Source: Candidatus Methanomethylophilus alvi Mx1201 | GTDB taxonomy: Archaea; Thermoplasmatota; Thermoplasmata; Methanomassiliicoccales; Methanomethylophilaceae | DNA length: 64,000 nt | Direction of reading: 5' to 3' | NCBI RefSeq assembly: GCF_000300255.2 | Contig: NC_020913.1 | Span: 494,692-558,691 of the forward strand | Shown: one piece after another, positions 8,439 to 16,955 of the stretch | Layout of the letters: each line of letters begins with the position of its first letter | How positions within the stretch are numbered: the first letter of the stretch is position 1 | The notes under the pieces: model-generated | Database searches by the model: none | Told to the model about the DNA's origin: nothing | Seen by the model: the letters and a program-made list of their open reading frames with translations, nothing else | Program-made: the position numbers and the translations under genes

Positions 8439-10724
8439 TTATTCGACTGTATTTAAAGACTTGGACCCAATTAGCCACGTTATTGCTTTTTCTACATCAG
8501 GCGATGTTCCCTTACCATCCCTATACATTTCTCCTAAGCGATTTCTACTCCATTGATCGCCGAGAAGTGCTGCTTTTTCATACCATTTTATAGCTGTGGT
8601 GTAGTCTTTTTTTACTCCAACACCATCATAATAGTGATTGCCCATTCTTTTTGCAGCATCAATATTTCCGTTTGTTGCTAATCTTTCTAAAAATTTCATA
8701 CTTTTTTCATAAAATATGTTTTTTTCTAAAGTTCCAGTTGAATATAAGTTGAGTATATTGGTTATTGATGTAGTATTTCCAAAAATTGATGTTTTCACAA
8801 ACCATTCCATTGCTTTTTCTACATCAGGCGATGTTCCCTTACCATCCCTATACATTTCTCCTAAGCGATTTCTACTCCATTGATCGCCGAGAAGTGCTGC
8901 TTTTTCATACCATTTTATAGCTGTGGTGTAGTCTTTTTTTACTCCAACACCATCATAATAGTGATTGCCCATTCTTCTTGCAGCATCTATGTTTCCATTT
9001 TCTGCTAAGAATTTCAATGAATTCATCAGATTATCATATTTTTTCTCATCGAATTCATTATTGGCAATTGCAGTATTCAGGATATTTGACAAAGCTATTG
9101 TATTCCCACCATATGCACTTCTGAGATATATCTTCTCAATCAATGCGGGATCGGAATCGTCTTGCATCTTAGCCCAGTCTGCGGCCCATATGTTATTCCA
9201 GATTGTTGTGGAATACGAGAATCTTTCAAACCATTTTTCGGATTCACCGACATCAATCTCGGTTCCGATACCATCTCTATACATTATTGCAATCTGATAT
9301 TGGCACTTTCCATTTCCGAGCCTTGCTCCTTTGAGGTATTGCTCAAAAGCACCTTTTTCATTTTTCGGAATAAGCCTTCCTTGAATGTATGTGTCTGCCA
9401 ACAGGATGATCGAAGGTAGGAATCCAGAATCGCTCGCTTTTTTCAGGTTCTTTTCCATCTCTTCATAATTTTTAGCTATACCGACCCCATCCCTCTGCAT
9501 CAGCGCCACCTGGTGCGTCGCATTGGGGTATCCCTTCTCGGACGATTTCAAGAACCACTCAAATGCTTCCTTCCTATCTTCATTAGTCCATGCAGTCTTC
9601 AGAAGATAGTCTGCACATCTGAATTGGTTGATCGGATCCCCTTCTTCGGCCATTTTAAGGAAGATCTTCTTAATCTCCGTGCGCAGGTCGTCATCATCTG
9701 TATTTTTCCTGAATGATGCGATTTTCATCCGGGCATCATTATTTCCCTTGTTTGCAGCCGATTGGTACAGATTCATGGCTTCGGAAATGTCATCTTCATT
9801 TCCTCTCTCTAACAAGATGTCTGCATATTCGACCTGTGCCAAAGTGTGTCCCTGATCGGCCGCCTTCTTCATCCATTCCTTATACAGTTCCTCGCTTTTT
9901 CCGAAATTCGTACCGTCCCGGTACATCATCGCCAATTCGTACTGCGATTCCGCTACCCCCGCCTCCGCCAGATCCGCTATGATCTCCGGAGACGACGACA
10001 TCTTATTCTGGTATTCCGCACAGATGTCCTTTGCCCTCCCATCCCTTATGATCTTTCCATCCTCTATCCATACGGCACGGTTGCACATGTCGGCCATGTC
10101 GTTTATGGAATGGGAGACGAAGACCACGGTCTTCCCGCTCCTGGCAAGTTTCTTGAAATGTTCCTTCGCTTTGGCCATGAATGCGGCGTCACCGACACTG
10201 AGGATCTCGTCCACCAGCATTATGTCGGATTCCACATTCATCATGATCGAGAACGCCAGTCTTCCCGACATTCCGGAGGAATAAGTCCTGACTGGGTTGT
10301 CTATGTACTTGGATATCCCAGAGTACTCAATTATCCTGTCGATCTTGGAATCCATCTCCTTGCGGCTGAATCCATACAGCTCCCCTTTGAGGTATATGTT
10401 CTCCCTCCCAGACATATCCTGATGGAAACCCATCCCGAGTTCAAGGATCGATGCGACCTTCCCGGAACACTCTATCGTCCCGGAATCCGGCTCCATTATC
10501 CTGGCGATCATGGAAAGGAAGGTGCTCTTCCCGCTTCCGTTCCTTCCAAGGACTCCCAGAACATCGCCTTTTCTGATATCCAGCGTGATCCCGTCCAAGA
10601 CCTTGTTCTCGATGGTCTTGGTAGGGTTCCTGTTGAGAATGCCCCCTTTCTTCTCGGGGTCCTCCACCTCGATCTTGAATGTCTTCACGATGTTCCTGAT
10701 CTCTATGGCGTTCTTGGGGTCCAT
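8439..10724 (-). CDS. Polysaccharide-export ABC ATPase (Wzt/TagH type) fused to Sel1 repeats
   Basis: Residues 1-~240 are a complete ABC ATPase (Walker A GVLGRNGSGKST near residue 58, signature YSSGMSGRLAF, Walker B ESDIMLVDEILS, H-loop FVSHS) of the type paired with ABC-2 polysaccharide permeases. The remaining ~520 residues are Sel1-like repeats (MYRDG, AMYRDGIGT, YYDGVGV) in place of the carbohydrate-binding domain usual in Wzt. The last part contains an internal duplication with a 327-base period (see the repeat entries). The ATPase portion is GC-rich like the core genome, while the distal repeats (below about 9,500) become AT-rich like the glycan island. It lies five bases downstream of the permease gene. 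Confidence 0.88.
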   Translation of the reverse strand: MDPKNAIEIRNIVKTFKIEVEDPEKKGGILNRNPTKTIENKVLDGITLDIRKGDVLGVLGRNGSGKSTFLSMIARIMEPDSGTIECSGKVASILELGMGFHQDMSGRENIYLKGELYGFSRKEMDSKIDRIIEYSGISKYIDNPVRTYSSGMSGRLAFSIMMNVESDIMLVDEILSVGDAAFMAKAKEHFKKLARSGKTVVFVSHSINDMADMCNRAVWIEDGKIIRDGRAKDICAEYQNKMSSSPEIIADLAEAGVAESQYELAMMYRDGTNFGKSEELYKEWMKKAADQGHTLAQVEYADILLERGNEDDISEAMNLYQSAANKGNNDARMKIASFRKNTDDDDLRTEIKKIFLKMAEEGDPINQFRCADYLLKTAWTNEDRKEAFEWFLKSSEKGYPNATHQVALMQRDGVGIAKNYEEMEKNLKKASDSGFLPSIILLADTYIQGRLIPKNEKGAFEQYLKGARLGNGKCQYQIAIMYRDGIGTEIDVGESEKWFERFSYSTTIWNNIWAADWAKMQDDSDPALIEKIYLRSAYGGNTIALSNILNTAIANNEFDEKKYDNLMNSLKFLAENGNIDAARRMGNHYYDGVGVKKDYTTAIKWYEKAALLGDQWSRNRLGEMYRDGKGTSPDVEKAMEWFVKTSIFGNTTSITNILNLYSTGTLEKNIFYEKSMKFLERLATNGNIDAAKRMGNHYYDGVGVKKDYTTAIKWYEKAALLGDQWSRNRLGEMYRDGKGTSPDVEKAITWLIGSKSLNTVE
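8482..8649. repeat. Copy 1 of a 168-bp direct repeat inside the Sel1 region
   Basis: This stretch is identical by eye to 8809-8976, offset by 327 bases (109 codons). Both copies encode the same Sel1 units (GNHYYDGVGV through GEMYRDGKGT). The identity at silent positions points to a recent tandem duplication or gene conversion. Confidence 0.85.
8809..8976. repeat. Copy 2 of a 168-bp direct repeat inside the Sel1 region
   Basis: This is the partner of 8482-8649. The copies diverge just after the repeat: the first mismatch is T in copy 1 at 8650 against C in copy 2 at 8977, which gives the Lys/Arg difference in the RMGNHY unit. Confidence 0.85.
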
Positions 10725-10729
10725 CTATC

Positions 10730-11557
10730 TCACAACCTTTCGGCGAATCCGCGTTTGAGCCTGCGGAATACCGCCAGTCCCAACATCATTGAGACCAACG
10801 GCAGTATGATGCACATCAGCAGGACCTTCATTTCGGGGATCTCCCCGAAGTATACCATGCTGTGGAATGCTTCTATGTAATATGTGAACGGGTTCAGCCA
10901 GATGACGTTCCCCAACACCCCCGATACGCTGTCCGCAAGGAAATACATGGGGGTCATGAAGAAGAACACCATGCTGACGGAACTCAATATATACTGTACG
11001 TCGCGGGCATATACGGTAAGCGACGAGAACAGAAGGATGTATCCGGTGGTGAACAGGGCCATCAGCAGCAGTATGGCCGGAAGCAACAGCAGCGGGACCC
11101 AATCCAGGGGATATCCCGTCACCGCGATTATGATCAGTATGACCGCATAGCCCATAACCATCACGATGAAGTTGCTTATGACATGTGCCAGGACGAGGAT
11201 CTCCCGAGGGAAGTACATCTTCTTCACCATGCCGGAATTACCGACTATGGCCCCGGCCCCTCCGGTCAGATTGGACACCATGAAGTTGAACGGGAATATT
11301 CCTGCGGCGATGTATACCCAGAAGTCCGATATGGGGGAGGCCCTCACCTCGGTGAAGACCACATAGTAGACGACCAGCATGACGATGGGCATGACGAAGT
11401 GCCAGCCGAATCCCAGGACGGAGTTCCTGTAGCGTCCGAACAGGTTCTTGGATACCAGGGACCTGAGGATGTTCCTCGATTCGTAGATCTCGCGGAGATC
11501 CTTCCTGAGACCGTTCCTCCTTTTGACCGGAACGATGCTGCTGTCGCTGTCTGTCAT
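10730..11557 (-). CDS. ABC-2 type polysaccharide export permease (Wzm/TagG type)
   Basis: This 275-residue membrane protein has about six transmembrane segments and the family layout: a cytoplasmic N-terminus with LVSKNLFGRYRNSVLGFGW near residue 38, then hydrophobic segments (MPIVMLVVYYVVF, GYAVILIIIAVTG, LLLLPAILLLMALF), and the conserved TPMYFLAD...NPFTYYIEAF near residue 205-230. It would form the channel for export of a lipid-linked or surface glycan, powered by the adjacent ATPase encoded five bases downstream. A TATA-like element on the minus strand (11586-11596) precedes it, so this gene probably opens the exporter unit. Confidence 0.92.
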   Translation of the reverse strand: MTDSDSSIVPVKRRNGLRKDLREIYESRNILRSLVSKNLFGRYRNSVLGFGWHFVMPIVMLVVYYVVFTEVRASPISDFWVYIAAGIFPFNFMVSNLTGGAGAIVGNSGMVKKMYFPREILVLAHVISNFIVMVMGYAVILIIIAVTGYPLDWVPLLLLPAILLLMALFTTGYILLFSSLTVYARDVQYILSSVSMVFFFMTPMYFLADSVSGVLGNVIWLNPFTYYIEAFHSMVYFGEIPEMKVLLMCIILPLVSMMLGLAVFRRLKRGFAERL

Positions 11558-11585
11558 TACGGATCATCGTCAAGTAGAGGGTCCT

Positions 11586-11596
11586 GATATTAAAAT
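11586..11596 (-). promoter_or_regulatory. Candidate TATA box for the ABC exporter unit
   Basis: The plus strand ATATTAAAATG reads CATTTTAATAT on the minus strand. It lies about 30-40 bases upstream of the permease start at 11557, the distance expected for an archaeal promoter with a short leader. Confidence 0.45.
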
Positions 11597-11709
11597 GGTA
11601 CAACTCAGAATTTCTGTATTCTTTAGACCTCCGGTTGGCAGGTCTCTGGTCCGATCCCTCATGTCGTCTGTCGGACGAATGTATTTAGGTGTACGTCTCC
11701 TGACATGTT

Positions 11710-12357
11710 ATGACATTATCCAAGAATGTGTCGATCGCAATCGTGGCCGTAGTCGCAGTGGCGGCGGTCGGAGCCGCCATCGTCGCAGTCCCGGGCCTCA
11801 TGGACCCTGTGGAGAAAGGCGTTACTTATGATGGGAACGGCGGTAAGACGTCTGATGGGGAGACCTCGGTCAAGTATTCGAATGCCGAGGCCGTCATCAA
11901 CATGTTCTCCTACAGCGGTCATATATTCGTCTGCTGGAACACCGCCAGGGACGGGAGCGGTATAGATTACAAGGTCGGAGACCCCGTGTCCGAAGGAATG
12001 ACCCTGTATGCCAAATGGGCGGAATCGCCTTTGAGCGTGTCGTCATACAGTTGTTCCACATCCGGTATAGATAAGGACAAAGTCTCATTCACGATCAACG
12101 GCAGAAGCCTCGGCCTAGCGAGCCAATTCTATTCCCCCGCCATCATCGTGGCCGAGTTCGGGACAGGATGGATCTATGATGAAGAGGGGTCCACGTTCAC
12201 TGGATACATAGGTGAGACGACGGTCATCCTGAAGATCGGGATCACGGGATGCACGGAAGGATCCGTCATCAGCGAAGTGTACAACGGTTTCCCCCGGGTC
12301 GGATTCGAAGCGACGGACGACATAGGGGTCAGCATCCATGTGACCAAAGTCGTCTGA
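11710..12357 (+). CDS. Secreted or anchored protein with a Listeria-Bacteroides (Flg_new) repeat
   Basis: The 215-residue protein begins with a signal peptide or signal anchor (VSIAIVAVVAVAAVGAAIVAV, residues ~7-27). A single InlB B-repeat / Listeria-Bacteroides repeat follows at ~38-105, shown by YDGNGG, then FVCWNTARDGSG and TLYAKWAE. The remaining ~110 residues, likely a beta-rich domain, match nothing I recognise. Such repeats are common in surface proteins of host-associated Methanomassiliicoccales and are thought to act in adhesion; this is inference. The gene stands alone, divergent from the exporter, and is followed by a strong terminator hairpin. Confidence 0.8.
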   Translation: MTLSKNVSIAIVAVVAVAAVGAAIVAVPGLMDPVEKGVTYDGNGGKTSDGETSVKYSNAEAVINMFSYSGHIFVCWNTARDGSGIDYKVGDPVSEGMTLYAKWAESPLSVSSYSCSTSGIDKDKVSFTINGRSLGLASQFYSPAIIVAEFGTGWIYDEEGSTFTGYIGETTVILKIGITGCTEGSVISEVYNGFPRVGFEATDDIGVSIHVTKVV

Positions 12358-12379
12358 ATCCCCATACGGACGATTTCCG

Positions 12380-12411
12380 ACGGCCCGGGTCACATGTCCT
12401 GCCCGGGCCGT
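12380..12411 (+). terminator. Hairpin terminator after the surface-protein gene
   Basis: The arms ACGGCCCGGG and CCCGGGCCGT (10 bp, perfect) enclose a 12-base loop and are followed by CTTGCTT. It sits 23 bases after the stop at 12357 and before the convergent methyltransferase remnant. Confidence 0.7.
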
Positions 12412-12417
12412 CTTGCT

Positions 12418-12889
12418 TCACATCTTTCCCGAAGTTTCGGACCGGTCTCGTCTGTGGGCTATGACGCAGATCCATCTGCGTCCGTCCTTTCTGTATACGT
12501 TTACGCTCCGGAATACGGCCTCCCGCAGGTCGCTTTCCATCCTTTCCCCGCTGTAGATCCTCATTCCGCTTATTCTCCTCGTCCACACATCGTCGTGCGG
12601 ACCGCTGCCGTCGGTCTCGTTGCATATCATGAATCTGCCGCCCTCCCTCAGTGATCCCAGGACCTCTCTGTATGAACCGACGATGTCCGGCCAGAAATAC
12701 ACGGTCTCGAAGGCCGTGACCAGATCGAACGAACCGCGGTCGAACGGCATGGAGGACACGTCGCCCCATACGACTCTGCACCTCCCCTTGTCCACGGCCT
12801 CCGTGTTGTATCTGGCGGACTTGGTCACGCTGACTGCGGAGCGATCCAGTCCCGTGACCAAGGCGGACATGGTCCGCAGATGTGCCAGA
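12418..12889 (-). pseudogene. SAM-dependent methyltransferase remnant lacking its N-terminus
   Basis: The reading frame shows the middle and C-terminal part of a UbiE/Methyltransf_11-type enzyme: VTGLDRSAVSV, WGDVSSMPFDRGSFDLVTAFETVYFWPD, and SLREGGRFMICNE. The N-terminal glycine-rich SAM-binding motif (GCGxG) and the ~35 residues before it are missing. Upstream of LAHLRTM the minus-strand frame runs into the antisense of a HAD phosphatase fragment, and an artificial start at 12915 falls inside that fragment. The break coincides with a TGTGCCAGA motif at 12881-12889. The product is unlikely to bind SAM. Confidence 0.75.
12881..12889 (+). repeat. TGTGCCAGA dispersed motif (example copy at the gene scar)
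   Basis: This copy of the motif lies exactly at the junction between the methyltransferase and HAD remnants. The other exact copies are at 16465, 18698, 20059, 21343, 37767, 46102, 50179, 51104, 53890, 53961 and 59136 on the plus strand and at 18109, 33115 and 46445 on the minus strand (first base given). Fourteen of fifteen are preceded by A or T in motif orientation, and twelve are followed by C or T. Confidence 0.8.
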
Positions 12890-13120
12890 GAGGCAGATGC
12901 GGACATCGTCGTCATGATAGGCGACTGTCCTCAGGACCTGGAGGGTGCGAGACAGGCGGGAGCGGGATTCATAGCCGCCGCCTACGGGTATGGACTTCCG
13001 CCCGGAAAGTGCAAGGAGGAAGGGATACCGTACGTCCTCTCTCCTAGGGACATCCCTGTGGAAGTGGGAAGGACGAAATCCCGTATCTTGGAATTTGGAT
13101 TTTCATTCTGGCACTATTGA
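12887..13120 (+). pseudogene. C-terminal remnant of a HAD-superfamily phosphatase (Gph type)
   Basis: The plus strand encodes the last ~75 residues of a phosphoglycolate-phosphatase-like HAD protein: VVMIGDCPQDLEGARQAGAG (motif IV and following helix), then AYGYGLPPGK. The nucleophile motif DxDGT and the cap domain are absent. The fragment begins at the point where the oppositely oriented methyltransferase remnant ends, so two unrelated genes were joined here and both lost their N-terminal halves. No start codon or promoter of its own is evident. Confidence 0.7.
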
Positions 13121-13141
13121 CTAACTGAAAAAGAGTGGTTT

Positions 13142-13483
13142 TTACACCGATTGTAAGGCGTTTGTCGAACCCTTAGGATGTAACCAAAAGATTACGAGAG
13201 ACGACCTCTTGTCGAAGTCCCTCAGGATTTTCATGGCATCGTTCATGTCATCGATGTTGATCCCGAGATACTTGTATGTGGTGTGGGAATCATTATGTCT
13301 GAGGAGCTCTGAGATCTTCTCGATCTTCACACCGGCATGATATAGCCTTATTCTGTAGGAACGTCTCAGTATATGCTGCGTGACGATCTCGGGATCGTAA
13401 TGGATATCGCATACCCTTATCCTGAACACTTCCACAGAACGGAATCCCATCCATAGTTCAAGATTGATGACGAGGTCCTCCAA
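13142..13483 (-). pseudogene. Tyrosine recombinase (phage-type integrase) remnant with internal deletion
   Basis: The 113-residue frame contains a first catalytic arginine block (ELWMGFRSVEVFRIRVCDI near residue 10-27) and then, after only ~12 residues, the HxxR block (HILRRSYRIRLYHAGVKIEK) and the tyrosine block (LLRHNDSHTTYKYLGI). In functional integrases 60-80 residues separate the first two blocks, so the beta-sheet and lysine region has been deleted in frame. The N-terminal core-binding domain is also missing. It lies next to the methyltransferase/HAD scar and is probably the last trace of an integrated element. Confidence 0.65.
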
Positions 13484-13508
13484 TGGTGATCGTATGATTA
13501 AATCCCAT

Positions 13509-13532
13509 ATGGACTAAGAAATGGACTAAGAA
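13509..13532. repeat. Tandem 12-bp direct repeat next to the integrase remnant
   Basis: ATGGACTAAGAA occurs twice in direct succession. Its position between the integrase remnant and the AAA ATPase gene fits a duplication scar or attachment-site debris, but no matching distant copy was seen. Confidence 0.5.
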
Positions 13533-13540
13533 ACAACATG

Positions 13541-13690
13541 TCACTTTAGGTTGACAATAATCCATTTACCTGATTCAGTGCTGCCAATTCTTCCAATGAT
13601 GCCAGAATCCATCATCTTTTTCAGATGATTTTTCACCGTGGTGGGGGGATCCCCGTTAGTTCTGACATATATTGCAGTTGTGGGCCTCAT
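13541..13690 (-). pseudogene. Possible winged-helix remnant
   Basis: A short minus-strand frame encodes TTVKNHLKKMMDSGIIGRIG followed by GKWIIV, which looks like the recognition helix and wing of the winged-helix domain found at the C-terminus of AlbA_2/Fic-type regulators. No start codon with a credible upstream context is visible; the frame's own ATG (13726) lies inside the next gene. It may be the residue of a lost regulator. The resemblance rests on a short stretch only. Confidence 0.3.
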
Positions 13691-14988
13691 CATAACTCCA
13701 AATCGGGAAATGTGCTTCTGAAACACGGTATCGCACCGTATCTTCCATCCAAGTATGCCTTATCGATGCGTCTGTCCTTTCTCTCTCCGAATGCTTCCAG
13801 GGAATAGATTTTCGATGTCCCGGCCGTATCTTTCTCTACGAACCAGATCTCGTCCCTGCGTACAATATCCAGATCCATGAGCCTGGATTCGTGGGTGGTT
13901 ACGATCAGCTGTCTTCTGAGATCTTTCGGGAGCGATTCGAAATCCCTTATGAATTTCTGGGTCATCTGAGGGTGCAGGCTCCTGTCGATCTCGTCCACGA
14001 CATATGTCAGATCCTTCAGATCGTTCCCATTCAGCAGGGGAAGCAGCTCCGCCAGTCTTTTCGTCCCATCCGATTCCTCGGTGTATTCGAACGATGTTCC
14101 GTTGTGGTCGAACATCATCTTTTTAAGTATGGGCTCTCCCGATTTTCCGACGGTCAAAGTGAATATCCCGGAAGGAGATCTTATGGTCCCTATGGGTTCG
14201 CTACGGTTCCCGATGTCCCGCATCATCTGTTCCAGGAGATCGGGAGGTATCATGTTGCTGCGGTCCTTTACATCCTCGTATCTTATTCCGGATATTCCCG
14301 TCCCATAATGCGGAAGGGTGTTCCCTGTGAAATCGGACAGGTTGCTGTTTATGTTGTAGTTGAGGGATGTTCCTGCTGCGACTATCCTGAGGGAGTTGGT
14401 GAACCATCTCATCAATCTGTTTATGGCCGATAGTTTACTTCCCTCCCTCTCGGGAGCTTTCGACATGACCGTGATGAACGGAATCCATCCGGCAGATCTG
14501 GCCTCCATGGAGTATACTTCGAAATATTTCGAATCCTCGTCTTGTAGATCCAGTTCTGTTTCGATGGCGTCTTTGGTCCTGAAGAATATCTTGCTATGCC
14601 TGCCTCTGTTCGACAGATTGTACAGCCATTCGGTCAATATCTCTCCGGACGACAGCAGTACTTCGAAACCATAGGCATACTGTGTCCCGTTCAGTTCCAC
14701 GGTGTACTCGAATGCAGTGGCCCTTTTGGAGTTCTCCGGATCGATCCTGCAGTAATCGTTCTTTGGGATCGGGTATCCGAATATGAGGCCTCTCGAAGCG
14801 ATCATCGCTTTGACGAGGTTGGTCTTCCCCGAACCATTGGAACCGAATATGACCGCTGTGCGGAGGATCCCCTGGTCTTTCATATCATACACATGGTCTG
14901 CGTGGTCGCGAGTACTTCCGGATACCATGGACAGGGATTGTTCCTTGTCGAACGATTTGTAGTTCTCAACTCTGAATTTTATCAGCAT
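13690..14988 (-). CDS. AAA_15/AAA_21 (OLD/RloA-like) ATPase
   Basis: The 432-residue protein has an SMC/OLD-like ATPase fold: N-terminal MLIKFRVENYKSF, Walker A GSNGSGKTNLVKA near residue 49, a signature-like region ESDGTKRLAELLPLL, Walker B TYVVDEIDRSLHP near residue 317 and the H-loop IVTTHESRLMD. This family includes abortive-infection and RloA/AbiL-type ATPases, often encoded beside a TOPRIM or RloB nuclease. No such partner is adjacent, and no TOPRIM domain follows the ATPase. A defence role is plausible from family and from the accessory setting but not shown. An AT-rich segment (15034-15052) likely holds its promoter. Confidence 0.85.
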   Translation of the reverse strand: MLIKFRVENYKSFDKEQSLSMVSGSTRDHADHVYDMKDQGILRTAVIFGSNGSGKTNLVKAMIASRGLIFGYPIPKNDYCRIDPENSKRATAFEYTVELNGTQYAYGFEVLLSSGEILTEWLYNLSNRGRHSKIFFRTKDAIETELDLQDEDSKYFEVYSMEARSAGWIPFITVMSKAPEREGSKLSAINRLMRWFTNSLRIVAAGTSLNYNINSNLSDFTGNTLPHYGTGISGIRYEDVKDRSNMIPPDLLEQMMRDIGNRSEPIGTIRSPSGIFTLTVGKSGEPILKKMMFDHNGTSFEYTEESDGTKRLAELLPLLNGNDLKDLTYVVDEIDRSLHPQMTQKFIRDFESLPKDLRRQLIVTTHESRLMDLDIVRRDEIWFVEKDTAGTSKIYSLEAFGERKDRRIDKAYLDGRYGAIPCFRSTFPDLEL

Positions 14989-15033
14989 TTTTCCAGCTCA
15001 TTCGATTTTTTCGAGAAGTTTAATCAAATATAG

Positions 15034-15052
15034 CAAGTATATGATATATAAT
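15034..15052 (-). promoter_or_regulatory. Candidate promoter of the AAA ATPase gene
   Basis: The plus strand carries TATATGATATATAATTG within a short AT-rich block, about 50 bases upstream of the minus-strand start at 14988. Several TATA-like registers are possible. Confidence 0.4.
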
Positions 15053-15213
15053 TGTGCTTGATATTCGAAAAAATCGATATCTCATCTTCACAAAAGCCGT
15101 ACAGGAACAAATGTCGGCCATGTCGGGTACAGCTTTGTCTGAAATCGGGTCCATGCGATGGCACGGAATACTCCGGGAAAACATATAATCCCCCGCCTGT
15201 CATTCCACCTGCC

Positions 15214-15933
15214 ATGAAGGCCGAAGAGATCCTCGCCACATATTGTACCGGAAGCATGTTCATACTCGAGAGACAGGATGTGGTCGTAGGGATACTCCAA
15301 GACAACGGTGTCAAGAAGAAGGATGCCGAGAAGGCGTATTCCATATTCAAGCAGAACCATCCGTTCGGATATTCGGGCGACGACGTCCCTCCCGTGGATA
15401 TAGACATGTTCTTCCGTGCGGGGATGAGATACCTCGATGCCGCCGACGACCTCGTATCGTTCAAGAAGGCCTATTGGACGCTGTTCGTGGCCGCCGTGAG
15501 GGGACATCCCGAGGCTCTTTTCCGCCTCGGCATGCTCATGGGCGGGGAGTACGAGGGATGTCCGTTCACGGAGGTCAGGTCGGCCGTCAAGTTCTTCCGT
15601 AAGGCCGACGAGAAGGGACACCCCGATGCAAAACTCCATCTGGCACTTCTGATAGCGGACGGATTCCGTCCCGATACGGCCGAGGAGGCCATGTCCCTCA
15701 TGGAGGCGGAGGTATCCGCAGCTGACGCCGGGGAGGATGCGGACACCCTCTTGGATGCCATAGCCGGTCTGAGGGGAGGGGATGCGGCACCCGCTCTGGA
15801 GAAGCTCGTATCCCTCTCGGAGAAAGGCGTCTCCGAGGCCTCGGTGATATTGGATGCGGTCTACCGCGAAGGATACAGGACGGAGAAGGATCCGGGACTG
15901 GCGGACCGTTATTGGAGGTCGGTATCCTTCTGA
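15214..15933 (+). CDS. Sel1-repeat protein
   Basis: The chosen ATG gives a 239-residue protein and lies about 25 bases after the TATA-like ACATATAATC (15181-15190), so the transcript is probably almost leaderless; an upstream extension of the frame is not credible coding sequence. The N-terminal ~85 residues are helical and unrecognised. Sel1-like helical pairs follow (HPEALFRLGMLMGGEYEG, HPDAKLHLALLIADGF, then SEASVILDAVYREGYRT). Sel1 repeats mediate protein-protein contacts. No signal peptide is seen. It is convergent with galM. Confidence 0.75.
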   Translation: MKAEEILATYCTGSMFILERQDVVVGILQDNGVKKKDAEKAYSIFKQNHPFGYSGDDVPPVDIDMFFRAGMRYLDAADDLVSFKKAYWTLFVAAVRGHPEALFRLGMLMGGEYEGCPFTEVRSAVKFFRKADEKGHPDAKLHLALLIADGFRPDTAEEAMSLMEAEVSAADAGEDADTLLDAIAGLRGGDAAPALEKLVSLSEKGVSEASVILDAVYREGYRTEKDPGLADRYWRSVSF

Positions 15934-15947
15934 TACCACGTACCCTC

Positions 15948-16943
15948 TCATTCCAAGTTGAATATGTAGGACGTACGGTGACGGTATTCGTCACCTTTTC
16001 TGAGGACCGCCGACGGGAATTCCGGGTGGTTGGGGGAATCGGGACAGTATTGTGTCTCCAGACACAGTCCGCTCCATTTCCCGTATCTCGCGCCGTCCTT
16101 TCCTTCCATCTCCTTAAGTCCGTTGGCCGTGTAGAACTGTATGGCGGGACAGTCCGTGACCACGTCCATCTCGATGCCGGTCTTGGGTCCCTTCACCTTG
16201 GCCGCCATGATGTCGTCCAACAGGTAGTTGTTGTCGAACCCGCCGTACCTTCTCATCCTGGTCCCGATGGCCCTCGGCTCCCTGAGGTCCAGGGGAGTCC
16301 CTTCGACGGATGCGATCTCCCCCGTGGGCAGGGACCTCCCTCCGAACACCGTGTGACGGTCGGAGTTGATCATGACGTGGTGGTCCTCCACCGTACCGTT
16401 CCCGTGCCCGTTCAGGTTGAAGTATGAGTGGTTGGTGAGGTTGCAGACGGTATCCCTGTCGGAATGTGCCAGATAGTCCATGGTCAGGCCCGAGTCGCCC
16501 AGGGTGTATTTCACCCTGACATCCATGTTGCCCGGATACCCCTCCTCCCCGTCGGCGCTCTGGAGGGACAGGGTGACGGAGCTTTCCGACGACCCTTCTA
16601 TGTTCCAGATCCTCTTATCGAATCCCTTGTTCCCTCCGTGGATATGGTCCGGGCCTCTGTTCCGGGAGAGTTCGTAGGTCTTTCCGTCCAGTTCGAACCT
16701 CCCCTCGGCTATCCTGTTGGCGAACCTCCCTATGATGGCCCCCATGCGGCCGGAGCGGGTCTCGTAGTCGATGACGTTCTCGTAACCGAGGACGACATCC
16801 ACGTCGAACCCGGACGAATCCGGGACGTAGAGGTTCTGGAGGACACCTCCGTAGGTGAGGATCCCGCAGCTCAGGTCCCCCTTCTCCAGGAAGACCATCT
16901 CCACCTCCGCCCCTTCCGAAGTCTTTCCGAATGACGTTCTCAC
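15948..16943 (-). CDS. galM: Aldose 1-epimerase (galactose mutarotase)
   Basis: The 331-residue enzyme interconverts alpha and beta anomers of galactose or glucose. Family signatures are GAIIGRFANRI near residue 68, the substrate-binding YELSRNRGPDHIHGG (~91-105), NLTNHSYFNLNGHG with the catalytic histidine near residue 168, and the catalytic glutamate region CLETQYCPDSPNHPEFP near residue 295. Length is typical. It is the last gene of a possible minus-strand unit whose upstream members are the zinc-ribbon protein (13 bases away) and the SUFU-like gene. A TGTGCCAGA motif lies within it at 16465-16473. Confidence 0.93.
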   Translation of the reverse strand: MRTSFGKTSEGAEVEMVFLEKGDLSCGILTYGGVLQNLYVPDSSGFDVDVVLGYENVIDYETRSGRMGAIIGRFANRIAEGRFELDGKTYELSRNRGPDHIHGGNKGFDKRIWNIEGSSESSVTLSLQSADGEEGYPGNMDVRVKYTLGDSGLTMDYLAHSDRDTVCNLTNHSYFNLNGHGNGTVEDHHVMINSDRHTVFGGRSLPTGEIASVEGTPLDLREPRAIGTRMRRYGGFDNNYLLDDIMAAKVKGPKTGIEMDVVTDCPAIQFYTANGLKEMEGKDGARYGKWSGLCLETQYCPDSPNHPEFPSAVLRKGDEYRHRTSYIFNLE

Positions 16944-16955
16944 GGCCGTCCCTCC

